Shown in pieces: positions 28,201 to 36,418 of a stretch of 57,968 nucleotides of DNA. The DNA is from Paraburkholderia nodosa DSM 21604 (GTDB lineage: Bacteria > Pseudomonadota > Gammaproteobacteria > Burkholderiales > Burkholderiaceae). The translations under genes and the position numbers were made by a program. The stretch lies in assembly GCF_000519185.1 (NCBI RefSeq), contig NZ_JAFA01000049.1, positions 1-57,968 on the forward strand. The letters are read 5' to 3'. The notes under the pieces were generated by a model. It ran no database searches, was not told the DNA's origin, and was given only the letters and a program-made list of their open reading frames with translations. The stretch's first letter is position 1. Every line of letters begins with the position of its first letter.

Positions 28201-31200
28201 ATTGAATGACGGGCTGCGCGAACGCGCGCGGGAGGCCTTGATCGGCTATCTGTGCGGGCCCAACGGCCTGACGACTTCGCCGGAGGAACTCAGCGGGATC
28301 CTGCTGCTAGACGTGCGCGCGGGCCTGCGCGAGACGGCGAGCCGGATCGAGGAGGCGATCAGCGCGGTGCAGACCTTTATCCGCCGGGCGCGCATGGGGT
28401 TGGAGCCGGGCTGGCCAATTGGCGGCGCCTTCATCCATCTGTGGAACTGCCGGTTCATCAGCTTCCGCGTATGGCAATCCTGCAAGCGCCGCGAGCTCTA
28501 TAAGGAAAACTGGATCGACTGGCACGAGCTGGAAAAGGCGTCGAAGATCGAGTCGTTCAAGTTCCTCGATGAACAGCTCAAGCGTGCGACGCTGACCCTC
28601 GCCGTTCCGGGCGGCGTCGACTACTGGCCCGACCACCTCCCGCCCGCGCATCCCGCGCTGTGCCTGCTGCAACATCGCGATCCCGCCGAGATGCACCTGC
28701 TGGCAAAGCCGCGCGAAGGCCTGGATCTGCTGGCGACGCCGGAACGCGACGCAAGACCTTCATGGATCACCACGGTTCCGCCGCCCCCTCCGTCGCAGGT
28801 CGCGCCGTTGCCCAAACTGCCCTACTGGATCGAGTGCGCCATTCGCCTCGGCGCTCGTTTCGTCCGTATCGCAGCGGCAACCTACCCGCCCGCCTCGACC
28901 GGGTTCAAGCCCTGGCACCAATGCGAAGACGAGGCCACGCAGAACGGGCAGGACAAGGCATGCTGCGGCACATGTTGCCGCGAATGCGGCTGCGAGCATC
29001 CGGCCCATCTGGATGAATACTATTTCTGGCTGATCGATTCCGAGCACTTCGATCCTGCAAGCCAGCCGGTCTACACGGGGAACTTCGACGGCGAACAGAA
29101 CGAATACTACGACCAGAATGCGCATGCTTCGACGCCCTGGCGCGACCCGGCGAATCTGCCCAAGCTGCTGTCATGGCCCTCGGAACCGATGGTGCGGCTT
29201 GCCTGGTGCCGCGTGCACAATGGCGAACTTCAGCAGCCCCGGCGATCGGATTGGGGCATCGTCTATAAGTCTGGTGGTTCGCAGCCCGATCTGGTGTTCC
29301 TCGGCCGGGTTGGCGACTCGATCTATCTGGAAGTCACGAATCCGGGAACGTCTGGCTTCCGTTACGACATGGCGCCAGACGCTGCGGTGACGATCGACAC
29401 GCTCACCTTGCCGTCGCCCCCACCGCCGCCTCCACCCGGCGGACTGCCGGCTTACCCCTGGTTCTCCTACTACGAGCCGGGCGCCCCGCTGTTTCCGCCG
29501 CGACTGTATTCGCCCGCCGTTGCCGTGGCGCATGCGCTGCGCGCGCATTGCCGGTTCGAGGCTGCGTTGAAGTGGTACGAACTCGAAGAAACGCCGCTGC
29601 AGCGCGACAACCGTTGGGCACTGTGCGCAACGCAAGATCAGCAGCCCGACGGCGATAGCCAGATCGCCACAGAAAACGATTGCTGCTGCGACACCACCGA
29701 CATCACCTGCCGAGAGGCCAGGGACCGCTCGTTGCTGCTGCACTATCTCGATACGCTGCGGGAATGGGGCGATGCATTGATGCGACGCAACTCGCCAGAG
29801 GCATTCGAGCAGGCGCGGGTCGTCTTCGACATGATGCGCAAGATCATGGGGCGGCATCCGCGCGTGGTGCGGAATCCTTATCATCCCGTGTTGACGGTTG
29901 CGACGTTCGCGCCGCTGTGGGCACCCATCAATCCGCGGCTCATGACGCTCTATGACCAGCTCGATGACCGTTTGGCGCTGATCCACGAAACGTTGAGCCG
30001 CCGCCGCTTGCGCGAAATGCGGCGTCACATCGATGCGCAGTACTGGGACGACGACCGCGTGCACGAAGGCTGGCGGGACGACGAAAGCGGCTGTTGCGAC
30101 ACCGATGGGTCTTGTCGGCCCTGTACCCCCTATCGCTTCGTCACGAAGGTCCAGAAAGCCAGGGAGCTGGCCATCTTCACGCGAGAACTCGGAGGCCAAT
30201 TGCTCGCCGCGTTCGAAAAGGGCGATGCCGCGTTCCTGGCCTCCGTTCGAGCGCGACAGGAGCGGGAACTCGTCCATCTACATATGCGGGTGCGAGAGGA
30301 TGTATGGCGTGACGCCGACTGGCAGGTGCAGGCACTAGGCAAGTTGAAGCTCAGTCTGCTTTCGAATCTTGACTACTACAACGGACTCATAGCCGCAGGC
30401 AACAACAGCCATGAAAATTCCTTCGTCTCGGACATCAACGACTCCAATCAATCTCGAAACTCGGCGATCCAGTCGGAAAACTCAGCTGCTACGGATCAGG
30501 ATATTCCGGACGTCTTCGAGGGCGAGGTTGTTCTCACATTGAATAAAATGACTAGCGGCATCAAGACCGCTGATGTCGACCAGACACAAGCGCGAATCCA
30601 GAACACGAATGCCGCCATTTCGCTCGCGAAGGCATGGCTCGACCTGACCCAGGCGGGTTGGGATCGCCGTATGCAAGAATGGAAACAACAGGTCAAGGTG
30701 CTGAATATCCAGATCGAGCAGGTCGAGCTTCAGATCCTGGGAGCGGAACGCCGGCGCGATCAGGCGCTTCGCGAGCTCAATATCCAGCAGCGGTCGATCG
30801 AGCAGGCGACCGAGGTTCTCGACTATCTGCGCGACAAGTTCACCAATCACGCGTTTTACCTGTTCCTGCAGAAGCAGACGGCGGACCGTTACCGTCAAGT
30901 CTACGAGCTCGCCGTGAACGAGGCGCACGAGGCGGAACGCTCGTTCAACTTCGAACTCGGACACACGAGCGCCAGATTCGTCGACTGCGACGAATGGGAC
31001 AACCTGCATGAGGGCATGCTCGCCGGCGATCGGCTGCAGGTCCAGTTGGCGAGCATGGAAAAGGCCTATCTGGACCATCACTGCCGTGAATATGAGCTGA
31101 CAAAACATATCTCGTTGCGGACGTGTTTTCCCATTGAGTTTTTGCAGCTGAAATTGACCGGATGTTGCGAGATCGAAATCCGCGAAGCCATGTTCGACGC

Positions 31201-33568
31201 GGATTATCCGGGGCAGTGGATGCGACGTATCCGGAGCGTTAGCCTGACCATTCCTTGCGTAAGGAGTCCATACGATGAGGTGCACTGCCGGCTGACGCTG
31301 TTGCGCAGTGGGACCCGCATCGACCCGCTCTTGATCGACCCTGCCACGCGCTGCTGTGACTGTTGCCGGTCGCGAAACGGATATCCGGTGTGCCCGCATG
31401 ACACCCGCTGGGTCAGCGAGAACGGAGCGCAGGAAGCGATCGCGACTTCGAGTGGGCGCAACGATGCCGGCCTTTTCGAGCTGTGCTTCCGCGACGATCG
31501 CTATTTGCCGTTCGAATTTCGCGGGGCAGTGAGCCGGTGGCGCGTCGAGTTGCCGCAGGAGAACAATCCGTTCGACATGGATCTGCTGACCGATGTGGTC
31601 ATGCGCGTGCACTATACGTCGCGCGAAGGCGGCGAGGCGCTCCGCCGCGCGGCGCAAGAAGCCAGTATTTGCGACCTGCCCGGGTCCGGCTGGTGTCTGT
31701 TCGATCTGCGGCGCGATTTTGCCTACGCGTGGGAAAGGTGGGAAAAGCTGCATCCGTGCGACGAGGATGAGCCTCGCGAACGCTATATAGATCTGCAGTT
31801 CAGGCGCAGCATGTTCCCGTTTGTACCGGGCGACGGTTACCTGTTCATCAAGGGCATGGCGCTGCTGTTCGACCGGCCGCGCCATTGCGGTTGCGAATGC
31901 CCGGGCCAGTGTCCGTGCTGTTCCGATCCGGCATGCACGCACCACGAGCTGGTTCTGCGGCGCCGCGACGAGGAGGAGCGGCGGTTCACCTGCGTGGAAA
32001 CCGATGATTGGCCACGCAGCTATTTTGGCGTCATCGATTGCCTGACAATCGGACCTCTGCATGGGAAGTGGGAGCATGCCGAGGTCAGGATCGGGTTCCC
32101 GCATACGGTCCGCAAGATCGAAAATGCCTATTTGCTTTGCCGTTACTGTGTCAGGGACGAATGCTATTCGATGGAGGCCCCAAGGCCGAGACCGCAGCCG
32201 GTCCCGCCCTGTCTGCCGCCGGGTTCAAGCTCCAGTTCAAGTAGTTCATCGAGCAGTAGCTCGTCGAGCTCGAGTAGTCCGCCCAGTTCCAGCAGTTCGT
32301 CGAGTTCGAGCAGCAGTCCGCCCAGTTCGAGCAGTTCGTCGAGTTCGAGCAGTAGTCCGCCCAGCTCAAGCAGTTCGTCGAGCTCGAGCAGCAGTTCGTC
32401 GAGTTCAAGCAGCAGTTCGTCAAGCTCAAGCAGTTCCTCGAGTTCCAGCAGTAGTTCACCGCCGCCGTGCGTCGAAACGATTGGACAGCCCAGCACGTAC
32501 AACGTCGTGCCAATCCAGCTTACTTCTTCCTCGAGTCCTTATACGCTCGACCCGACCGCGCTGAACTACACCTTGGGAACCGGCCCGCAGCTGATCGATC
32601 ACAAACTGGTTGTCGCAACCCTGCCAGCGCCGTCTAACACTGCGCTCACTTTTACCCCTAACGAAGATCTTCGTTTTAACACGACCCAACCCACCTATCA
32701 GGCGCTGCTTTATGAATTGCAGGATGGAAGCGGCAATCCCTTAAATGCCGTGCCGAATTGGTTCGGCGTTGCGATTCCTGATCCGGACAACTTCGATCTC
32801 TCCGGCGACGTCTACGTGATCCTCTATTTTCATCCGACGCTCACTCAATCTGGCGCCCTCTATAGCAATGCCGATTATCTTGGAAAGACCGGCGCAACAG
32901 GAACAGACTGGAAACAGCTATACGGCTATATCGACCGGCTCGGCGCCCAGATGGCGGGGGCAATTCAAGCCGGTGCGCCCGCCAATCGGCTGGCTATTTT
33001 TCCGTTCTTCCAGACGCCGCCGTATGCATCTGGCGCTACCGCAGTATCAACAAGCGACTTGTTCAACATCATTCACGACATCCTGCAAAATATAAACAGC
33101 AATGTGATCAATAACATCTGCACCCGGCCGAAGAAGCTGATCGTCGCTACTATCAGCGATGGCTCCGCTTACCTGAACCCATTTCTGGCAGACGCAGCTG
33201 CGGCGGCAGATCAAACCAATAACAATGCTATCGTTGAGGTTTGGGACTTCGACAGCGATATCGCGTCGTCGCCACCGGGGCCGGTCAATCCTCTTGGGAA
33301 ACCTTTGAGGGCCTATTGGCAGAACGCCCACGCAAATACATCTACTGCCATCTACACTCAGTTGCCGGACTCGAGCTGGACGAGTTATCCTCCGAATCCG
33401 CCTGTGGAAGTGCCGCCTTTAGTTCCCAATCCCAGCAATAGTAACCCGGCCAACAGCACACCCGATACACGTCCGGGTTTGTTTTTCAATCACCACTGTA
33501 TCCGCGACACCATGTTCCTGGATGCGATCCTCAACATCGAAAATGACAGGACGTCCTTTGGGTGGTGA
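22250..33568 (+). CDS. Giant Tc-toxin A-like protein with polyserine linker and extra C-terminal domain
   Basis: 3772 residues from the ATG at 22250 (GAGG nine bases upstream; the GTG at 22232 is less likely). Recognisable TcA parts in order: VRP1-type segment ~696-770 (FSPLGPVAYLHEML, ARRGPVETLDVTRANLETPL); helical shell (LVKL-like RLWRKLRHLCGAGYSFTEL); PA14-like insertion ~1550-1680 (FEARFHGVLWVDEAGDYAF); ALRAHCRFEAALKWYEL and LLLHYLDTLREWGDALM; pore-type coiled coil ~2818-2900; TcB-binding segment ~2932-3004 (MEKAYLDHHCREYELTKHI, DADYPGQWMRRIRSVSLTIP). After that come a polyserine linker (~3325-3403) and an unfamiliar ~365-residue domain. TcA proteins form pentameric syringe pores that inject a TcB-TcC-held enzyme. 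No TcB or TcC gene follows; two glycosyltransferase genes do. There are unusual CC-rich inserts throughout. Confidence 0.85.
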   Translation: MSNSIVLRLTPPAAVDPATFANYLTGLTVTVYDISYARATNPQASVGPSLGSATTSSKPLPIVQTPGDSVATAVFPYTSGSPEYQSPDLLVKFQFSGTTAPVFAPEAYYNVKLYTGTVSSAADIAAIADADVSAFITLPPASTLLAFQGGATPSSFSDLDAAVKKVLDSDPGAGSGSATVIAGLTVDQCRNIANEIIASSPAPLPSPPDTLANMYTTPTNDGTVSNFYEQERQQFEGQLHAYYAARDTQVLALTNYVFALSAAYWMEAQTQSATQAQIAFPTNPNPPSTPQATPASSEAPVIIAGTLGLDVPAAYFYALNYDVAVTPGQDSQQAKLNRQQLVFGADQQANLNRLTASLNNGVIEQPTTPPLNPAQAVRIIEALNLPVTLPGLPWPIASASSTPIYATGWQIFEAGFAGSPAIPGWFGYPADATSYKAGDDVAGFWQPLAENQAAAFLDVVLWALTGGIIVDGTPLASKIAADLKLKSIGDLMATTPAQWQTYFNAHPTYLPTQTGTVSEQIALFLQRIEQFLPLAGTPFVAPALPNNVPSQYAAPSSDLISGAIAGYSGFSFGMVIDPATLESAAAAITGDAAARDWVVQAIGTLNELYILSQIQNQPAGFKFSLMEALFARGFTSREMVLDLTQDEFQQALTGTIAYDQAAAIYVLAGTPQPGPTPPGGPFGPVNPGCLTDCIAPPWFSPLGPVAYLHEMLNVSQLSTCDQPLAPPAPGSTTLQAIIDARRGPVETLDVTRANLETPLPLIDIVNECLEMVASKSPPVPPGVVYNTSEHDLGPYALCDDHCDDDELRHDCACLPDPCDCHDERHEPECHKPAAIFAALPEHSSPSANTDVEPAVWNTLKADFSACCLPYDQPLDINRTYLEHFRTCRFEAMRTFRRCITEFALDPVHEPADFQTHLWRYPVRLDIALEYLGLSPEEFATLFKGVMPSPCGARDQEPPPIHAGNPGACLRKAMSQQGVIRLSSFLECTCLTYCEFLELSRCGFVPFVNDCGRDNGRTRVSPCFPECEPCCLDDLCLRFSGDDPEVSLDKVGVFVRLWRKLRHLCGAGYSFTELADICTVLNFSSPDFIRQLAAFQMLRDQFRLPLTGMDMPATGATGADRTFLLSLWKGPAAKHWRWALRHLLEGIEKHAECHHECRRRGPEFVRLLEENFDALSRLAGFDPAVAIYTWHAEPTHTLRFAEVLSKIYASDFSVGEVLYLFTADTHLDGDDPFPLQDINEADDEPLELPEDAHHQTLWALRQKLLKAHPRDKEIDRWNWPEIASALEHEFGFESAAITRLGAHCFAHVLEQAGQPVSPAARRFAQPLAPTSASMWNAPPAGPFHYDPGTSELWADLPISDHEVLEQLSRISQLSPIERQAVQDVYFRPRRLLAHFAMLFDDFTEAQQRLIEERSVEARWNWFRLQFSKARLRCRIIAAHLTEHVEAATSQRHPEGREAALVVLRHLFADENASTTGTWESDAGSVPQVTWHPPANGGAFAALLGLVGTGLDCAFKSGGALAWREIGDSMNVFGHVRNRENCPVPTVIPALGLTLTAQQQAHVSVRNGLAMADVTDTWLGGAQGFEARFHGVLWVDEAGDYAFGAGAPGGEHKEHEESGEREARHRSWLIVLRRGQKKWRLLRHHWEGEENIDAARLYLRRGAYEIEIELVQHAPDFLHDPAHKQHSGFEVNYCGPDTDGHRIALPRSHLFRTHVDHELSVAGVSGVAAEFLHARYGSSLRDMRRTYQRAYKTLLFVHRFALSARPRKDEGSELGYMLSQPQQFAGRSTYLRAGIWTTHQAYFDFNFLPVGDPYISPVPGDDRAYPTAQRVSALFDWWERIFDYTRMRKEVRAHCDRHVWLLFEEARDQAPADPTILLRHMGANALHWPLDLTFYQSPAAPIYAVTSADLEDAQWTERSWHADLWLRRLECHFTVKDIRAAKPWLWAEDDPSVAVAGESGNANLLRFLCDGCFENKEPRRYEDVRRLNDGLRERAREALIGYLCGPNGLTTSPEELSGILLLDVRAGLRETASRIEEAISAVQTFIRRARMGLEPGWPIGGAFIHLWNCRFISFRVWQSCKRRELYKENWIDWHELEKASKIESFKFLDEQLKRATLTLAVPGGVDYWPDHLPPAHPALCLLQHRDPAEMHLLAKPREGLDLLATPERDARPSWITTVPPPPPSQVAPLPKLPYWIECAIRLGARFVRIAAATYPPASTGFKPWHQCEDEATQNGQDKACCGTCCRECGCEHPAHLDEYYFWLIDSEHFDPASQPVYTGNFDGEQNEYYDQNAHASTPWRDPANLPKLLSWPSEPMVRLAWCRVHNGELQQPRRSDWGIVYKSGGSQPDLVFLGRVGDSIYLEVTNPGTSGFRYDMAPDAAVTIDTLTLPSPPPPPPPGGLPAYPWFSYYEPGAPLFPPRLYSPAVAVAHALRAHCRFEAALKWYELEETPLQRDNRWALCATQDQQPDGDSQIATENDCCCDTTDITCREARDRSLLLHYLDTLREWGDALMRRNSPEAFEQARVVFDMMRKIMGRHPRVVRNPYHPVLTVATFAPLWAPINPRLMTLYDQLDDRLALIHETLSRRRLREMRRHIDAQYWDDDRVHEGWRDDESGCCDTDGSCRPCTPYRFVTKVQKARELAIFTRELGGQLLAAFEKGDAAFLASVRARQERELVHLHMRVREDVWRDADWQVQALGKLKLSLLSNLDYYNGLIAAGNNSHENSFVSDINDSNQSRNSAIQSENSAATDQDIPDVFEGEVVLTLNKMTSGIKTADVDQTQARIQNTNAAISLAKAWLDLTQAGWDRRMQEWKQQVKVLNIQIEQVELQILGAERRRDQALRELNIQQRSIEQATEVLDYLRDKFTNHAFYLFLQKQTADRYRQVYELAVNEAHEAERSFNFELGHTSARFVDCDEWDNLHEGMLAGDRLQVQLASMEKAYLDHHCREYELTKHISLRTCFPIEFLQLKLTGCCEIEIREAMFDADYPGQWMRRIRSVSLTIPCVRSPYDEVHCRLTLLRSGTRIDPLLIDPATRCCDCCRSRNGYPVCPHDTRWVSENGAQEAIATSSGRNDAGLFELCFRDDRYLPFEFRGAVSRWRVELPQENNPFDMDLLTDVVMRVHYTSREGGEALRRAAQEASICDLPGSGWCLFDLRRDFAYAWERWEKLHPCDEDEPRERYIDLQFRRSMFPFVPGDGYLFIKGMALLFDRPRHCGCECPGQCPCCSDPACTHHELVLRRRDEEERRFTCVETDDWPRSYFGVIDCLTIGPLHGKWEHAEVRIGFPHTVRKIENAYLLCRYCVRDECYSMEAPRPRPQPVPPCLPPGSSSSSSSSSSSSSSSSSSPPSSSSSSSSSSSPPSSSSSSSSSSSPPSSSSSSSSSSSSSSSSSSSSSSSSSSSSSSSSPPPCVETIGQPSTYNVVPIQLTSSSSPYTLDPTALNYTLGTGPQLIDHKLVVATLPAPSNTALTFTPNEDLRFNTTQPTYQALLYELQDGSGNPLNAVPNWFGVAIPDPDNFDLSGDVYVILYFHPTLTQSGALYSNADYLGKTGATGTDWKQLYGYIDRLGAQMAGAIQAGAPANRLAIFPFFQTPPYASGATAVSTSDLFNIIHDILQNINSNVINNICTRPKKLIVATISDGSAYLNPFLADAAAAADQTNNNAIVEVWDFDSDIASSPPGPVNPLGKPLRAYWQNAHANTSTAIYTQLPDSSWTSYPPNPPVEVPPLVPNPSNSNPANSTPDTRPGLFFNHHCIRDTMFLDAILNIENDRTSFGW
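32222..32458 (+). repeat. 39-bp tandem repeats coding the polyserine linker
   Basis: Serine codons alternate AGT/TCG/AGC/TCA. CCG CCC pairs recur at 32279, 32318 and 32357, exactly 39 bp apart (Ser-Pro-Pro-Ser unit of 13 codons), flanked by further serine runs. Such DNA is prone to slippage, so linker length probably varies between strains and assemblies. Confidence 0.9.
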
Positions 33569-33590
33569 TTGACAATTTCGGAGGGCCATA

Positions 33591-34664
33591 ATGGCGCGCC
33601 AGCTTTGGGTTGCAGGCTTTCCGTCCAGGTACGGCGGGGCCGATACGGAACTGGACCATCAGATCGATCTCTGGCGCGCTTATGGCGTCGACGTTCATCT
33701 CGTTCCCATGTACGGAGCAGACGAGGACATGCTAAAGAGCGTCCGCGGCCGCGGTTGCCACGTTCACGACTATCGAGACGACATCTTCAAGGACCGGTTG
33801 GTAGTGAGCTACTGCAATGGCTCTTTCCTGGAGCGGTTGCCGGCCATTGCCGCGGCCGGACGGCCGCAATTCACCGTCTGGTTCAACTGCATGACGTGGA
33901 TCTTCGAAGCCGAGAGAAAAGCGCACGCCAAAGGGCTCATTGACGGATTCGCTTTCGTGAGCGCGTACCAGAGACAGAGACTTCTCCCCGAGCTCGAGCG
34001 AATCGCTCCAGTGCACGAAGTCAAATACCGACCGTACTTCGCTTCCGGGCGGGTCGAGTGGCGCTATCGGGAATGGAACGGATGCTACCGACTCGGGCGC
34101 ATTTCGCGTGACGACGGGGCAAAATTCGCGCCGGACACGTGGCGGATTTTCGATCGCGTGCTCACGCCGGCGCATTTGAAAAAGAAGGTCTTCATTCTGG
34201 GGTTCGGCCCAAATGCACAGCGGGCAATTGGGTCAGCACCACCCTCGCTTGACTGGCGAACCTGGGCGGGAAACGAGATCTCCTCGACCGACTTTTTTCG
34301 CACTGTCGACACCATGGTCCACAAGACCGGCGGTTCGCGGGAATCGTATTGCCGCGTGCTGGTGGAGGCCTATGCGCACGGCGTCGTTCCCATCGTGGAA
34401 AACGACTTCGCCTTTCCGGACCTGGTGATTCATGGAGAAACGGGCTTTCTCACGTCCGACTCTGAGGAAATGAGCTACTTCGCGAGCTGGCTCGCAATGA
34501 ACCCCGCGGAGCACCGCCGCATCGCGGAAAATGGGCGGTCGCATCTCGAGCGGGTGTTGAGCGATCCGGACGCCTGCTGGAGATGCTGGGAGGATCTCTT
34601 TCGCTCGCTGGAAGCGCGGGCGAGCAGAGAAGAGCGGACCAGTCTTGCCTCGCTTGAGCAGTAG
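33591..34664 (+). CDS. Glycosyltransferase, GT-B fold (GT4-like)
   Basis: 357 residues with GGAGGG five bases before the ATG, 22 bases after the giant gene. The N-terminal half is a Rossmann-like domain (VAGFPSRYGGADTELDHQID, where the GG loop recalls acceptor-domain starts). The C-terminal half has the retaining GT4-type donor-site pattern CRVLVEAYAHGVVPIVEND and VIHGETGFL. It transfers a sugar from a nucleotide donor; the acceptor is not readable. No signal peptide or TM segment is seen. Tight coupling to the serine-rich giant protein suggests it could glycosylate that protein, though synthesis of another glycan is possible. Confidence 0.82.
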   Translation: MARQLWVAGFPSRYGGADTELDHQIDLWRAYGVDVHLVPMYGADEDMLKSVRGRGCHVHDYRDDIFKDRLVVSYCNGSFLERLPAIAAAGRPQFTVWFNCMTWIFEAERKAHAKGLIDGFAFVSAYQRQRLLPELERIAPVHEVKYRPYFASGRVEWRYREWNGCYRLGRISRDDGAKFAPDTWRIFDRVLTPAHLKKKVFILGFGPNAQRAIGSAPPSLDWRTWAGNEISSTDFFRTVDTMVHKTGGSRESYCRVLVEAYAHGVVPIVENDFAFPDLVIHGETGFLTSDSEEMSYFASWLAMNPAEHRRIAENGRSHLERVLSDPDACWRCWEDLFRSLEARASREERTSLASLEQ

Positions 34665-34681
34665 TCTCACCGGAGACTTCA

Positions 34682-36418
34682 ATGGGAGCGCTACCGTTCA
34701 TCAGTTGCATCATGCCGACCTACGGTCGGCCGGACTACGTGAATGAATCGGTCGCGATGTTCCTAGCACAGGATTACCCGCACAAGGAACTTATCATCAT
34801 CAACGATTGTGCCGGTCAGCATTTCACGAGCAAATTTCCCAGTGTTCGCGTCTTCAACCAGAATGCCCGTTTTGCGTCGCTCGGTGAAAAGCGCAATCAA
34901 TGTATTGACTTGGCTAACGGATCGGTGATCGCCGTCTGGGACGATGACGATGTCTATCTGCCGTGGCGGCTTTCACTTTCGTGGTCGGAGATGGATCGAC
35001 TGGGAACACCGTTTTATCGGCCCGCTGAGTTCTGGGCGTACTGGGGAAGCGAGAATCTTCAGGACAACCAACCCGTTCATGGGTGGTTGGGCCACGCGTG
35101 GGTCATGTTCAGGAAGGCGTTGTGGGAAAAGGTAGGCCGCTATCCGGCCGCAGATCTTGGCGAGGATGCTCAATTCTTTGAGCGCATCCATCGGGAACTC
35201 GGGGAAACGTTCATTAAATACCCCCTCGCTCCGAAAGACCGCTTTGGCATCCTGCGAGGCACGTCACAGTACCAGCACATGTCGATTGGCGGCGGAAAGC
35301 AGCCTCTCGACACCACTCCCAGGAATTATCCAATCACGCCGGCCGCCATTTGCGATCCGGTCTTGCGTGCCGCTCGCGATCGCCTTGTCGCAGCGCATCC
35401 TCGCAAATCTGAAACCGTCAGCGAACGCAATGGCGGGTTGTGTCAGGTCGTCCACGAAACGAGAGGTGCCAATACGTATGCGAAGCCGGCGATCTCTGTT
35501 TGCATCAGCTTGAAGAATCGGTCGAGAATCAAGAATGGGGAGCGCGAGTTAAGGCTCTTCCCTCGTTGCGTGTCCTGCCTCGCCGCCAGTCATCGTCCCG
35601 ACATGCCCATCGAACTCGTCGTTTCGGACTTTGCCTCAGATGACTGGCCTCCCGGCGAATGGATTGCGGATTGCGCGGCCAGGATGCCCGTGCGGGTCGT
35701 TTCGGTGGAAGGGAGCTTCTCGCGAGGCCGTGGGTTAAATGTGGCGGTGGCGTATGCCAGAAGCGATCTCCTTTTGCTATGCGACGCCGATCTCCTCGTC
35801 TCTCCAGCGACGCTCCGCCGTGCGATCGAGGTTAATAACAATCAGCAAGCGTGGTTTCCTGTCATACGTTGTCTTAACGAAGATGGCGCCCCTGGGTTCT
35901 GGCTTGACAATGGCTACGGCGTCGCTGGAGTGAGCCGCAGCGTGTTCAATGCCGCGGGCGGAGTGCCGGAATTCCTGAGCTGGGGTGGTGAGGACGATAT
36001 CTTCGCAGCGCGGGTCGGAAACCTTCTCGACATTGTGCGGGAACGGTTTGATGGGATTCGGCACCAGTGGCACCCTGAGTGGTGCCGATACGAGAATTAC
36101 GAACACCCCAGGCATGCGGACTACCAGGACCATGTCGAAGCGCAGGCATTGTGGGCGTCAATGCGCTCGGGAGAAATCTTCAAAGTATTTCGCGCCTCGC
36201 ATCCGCTGTGGGGAGGCACCAGCCAACTGGTCATCCTTCTTCGCGATGGAAGGATGGAACGAGCAGGCGTCGACAAAGGCGGGTATGAATACGAGGAGGA
36301 GGAGTACATCGCCTTAAAATGGGACCACTGGCCGGCAGAGATTCTTAAGTGGAACGAGAGCCAGAGAATTTTTTGTGATTCGACGAAGTCATTCACCTTA
36401 GTACCAGTTGTTCTATAG
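34682..36418 (+). CDS. Two-domain GT-A glycosyltransferase (tandem GT2)
   Basis: 578 residues. The first GT-A domain is ~1-225 (ISCIMPTYGRPDYVNESVAM, donor metal motif AVWDDDDVYLPWRL, GEDAQFFERI). The second is ~265-500 (ISVCISLKNRSRIKNGER, LLLCDADLLVSPATL, EFLSWGGEDDIFAARV). The GGEDD motif is like the C-terminal part of chondroitin-polymerase and beta-4-galactosyltransferase type enzymes. Two complete catalytic domains imply two linkages or a repeating disaccharide. It starts 17 bases after the GT4-like gene, so it is the last gene of this operon. An acidic tail (YEYEEEEYIALKWDHW) ends the protein. It is cytoplasmic by sequence. Confidence 0.82.
   Translation: MGALPFISCIMPTYGRPDYVNESVAMFLAQDYPHKELIIINDCAGQHFTSKFPSVRVFNQNARFASLGEKRNQCIDLANGSVIAVWDDDDVYLPWRLSLSWSEMDRLGTPFYRPAEFWAYWGSENLQDNQPVHGWLGHAWVMFRKALWEKVGRYPAADLGEDAQFFERIHRELGETFIKYPLAPKDRFGILRGTSQYQHMSIGGGKQPLDTTPRNYPITPAAICDPVLRAARDRLVAAHPRKSETVSERNGGLCQVVHETRGANTYAKPAISVCISLKNRSRIKNGERELRLFPRCVSCLAASHRPDMPIELVVSDFASDDWPPGEWIADCAARMPVRVVSVEGSFSRGRGLNVAVAYARSDLLLLCDADLLVSPATLRRAIEVNNNQQAWFPVIRCLNEDGAPGFWLDNGYGVAGVSRSVFNAAGGVPEFLSWGGEDDIFAARVGNLLDIVRERFDGIRHQWHPEWCRYENYEHPRHADYQDHVEAQALWASMRSGEIFKVFRASHPLWGGTSQLVILLRDGRMERAGVDKGGYEYEEEEYIALKWDHWPAEILKWNESQRIFCDSTKSFTLVPVVL

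Noticed and set aside
32222..32458. Repeat array as CRISPR
   Set aside because: The repeats are in-frame serine codons inside a continuous coding region, with no unique spacers between conserved repeats.
22250..33568. Giant gene as a nonribosomal peptide or polyketide synthase
   Set aside because: No condensation, adenylation, ketosynthase or carrier motifs; clear Tc-toxin A motifs instead.
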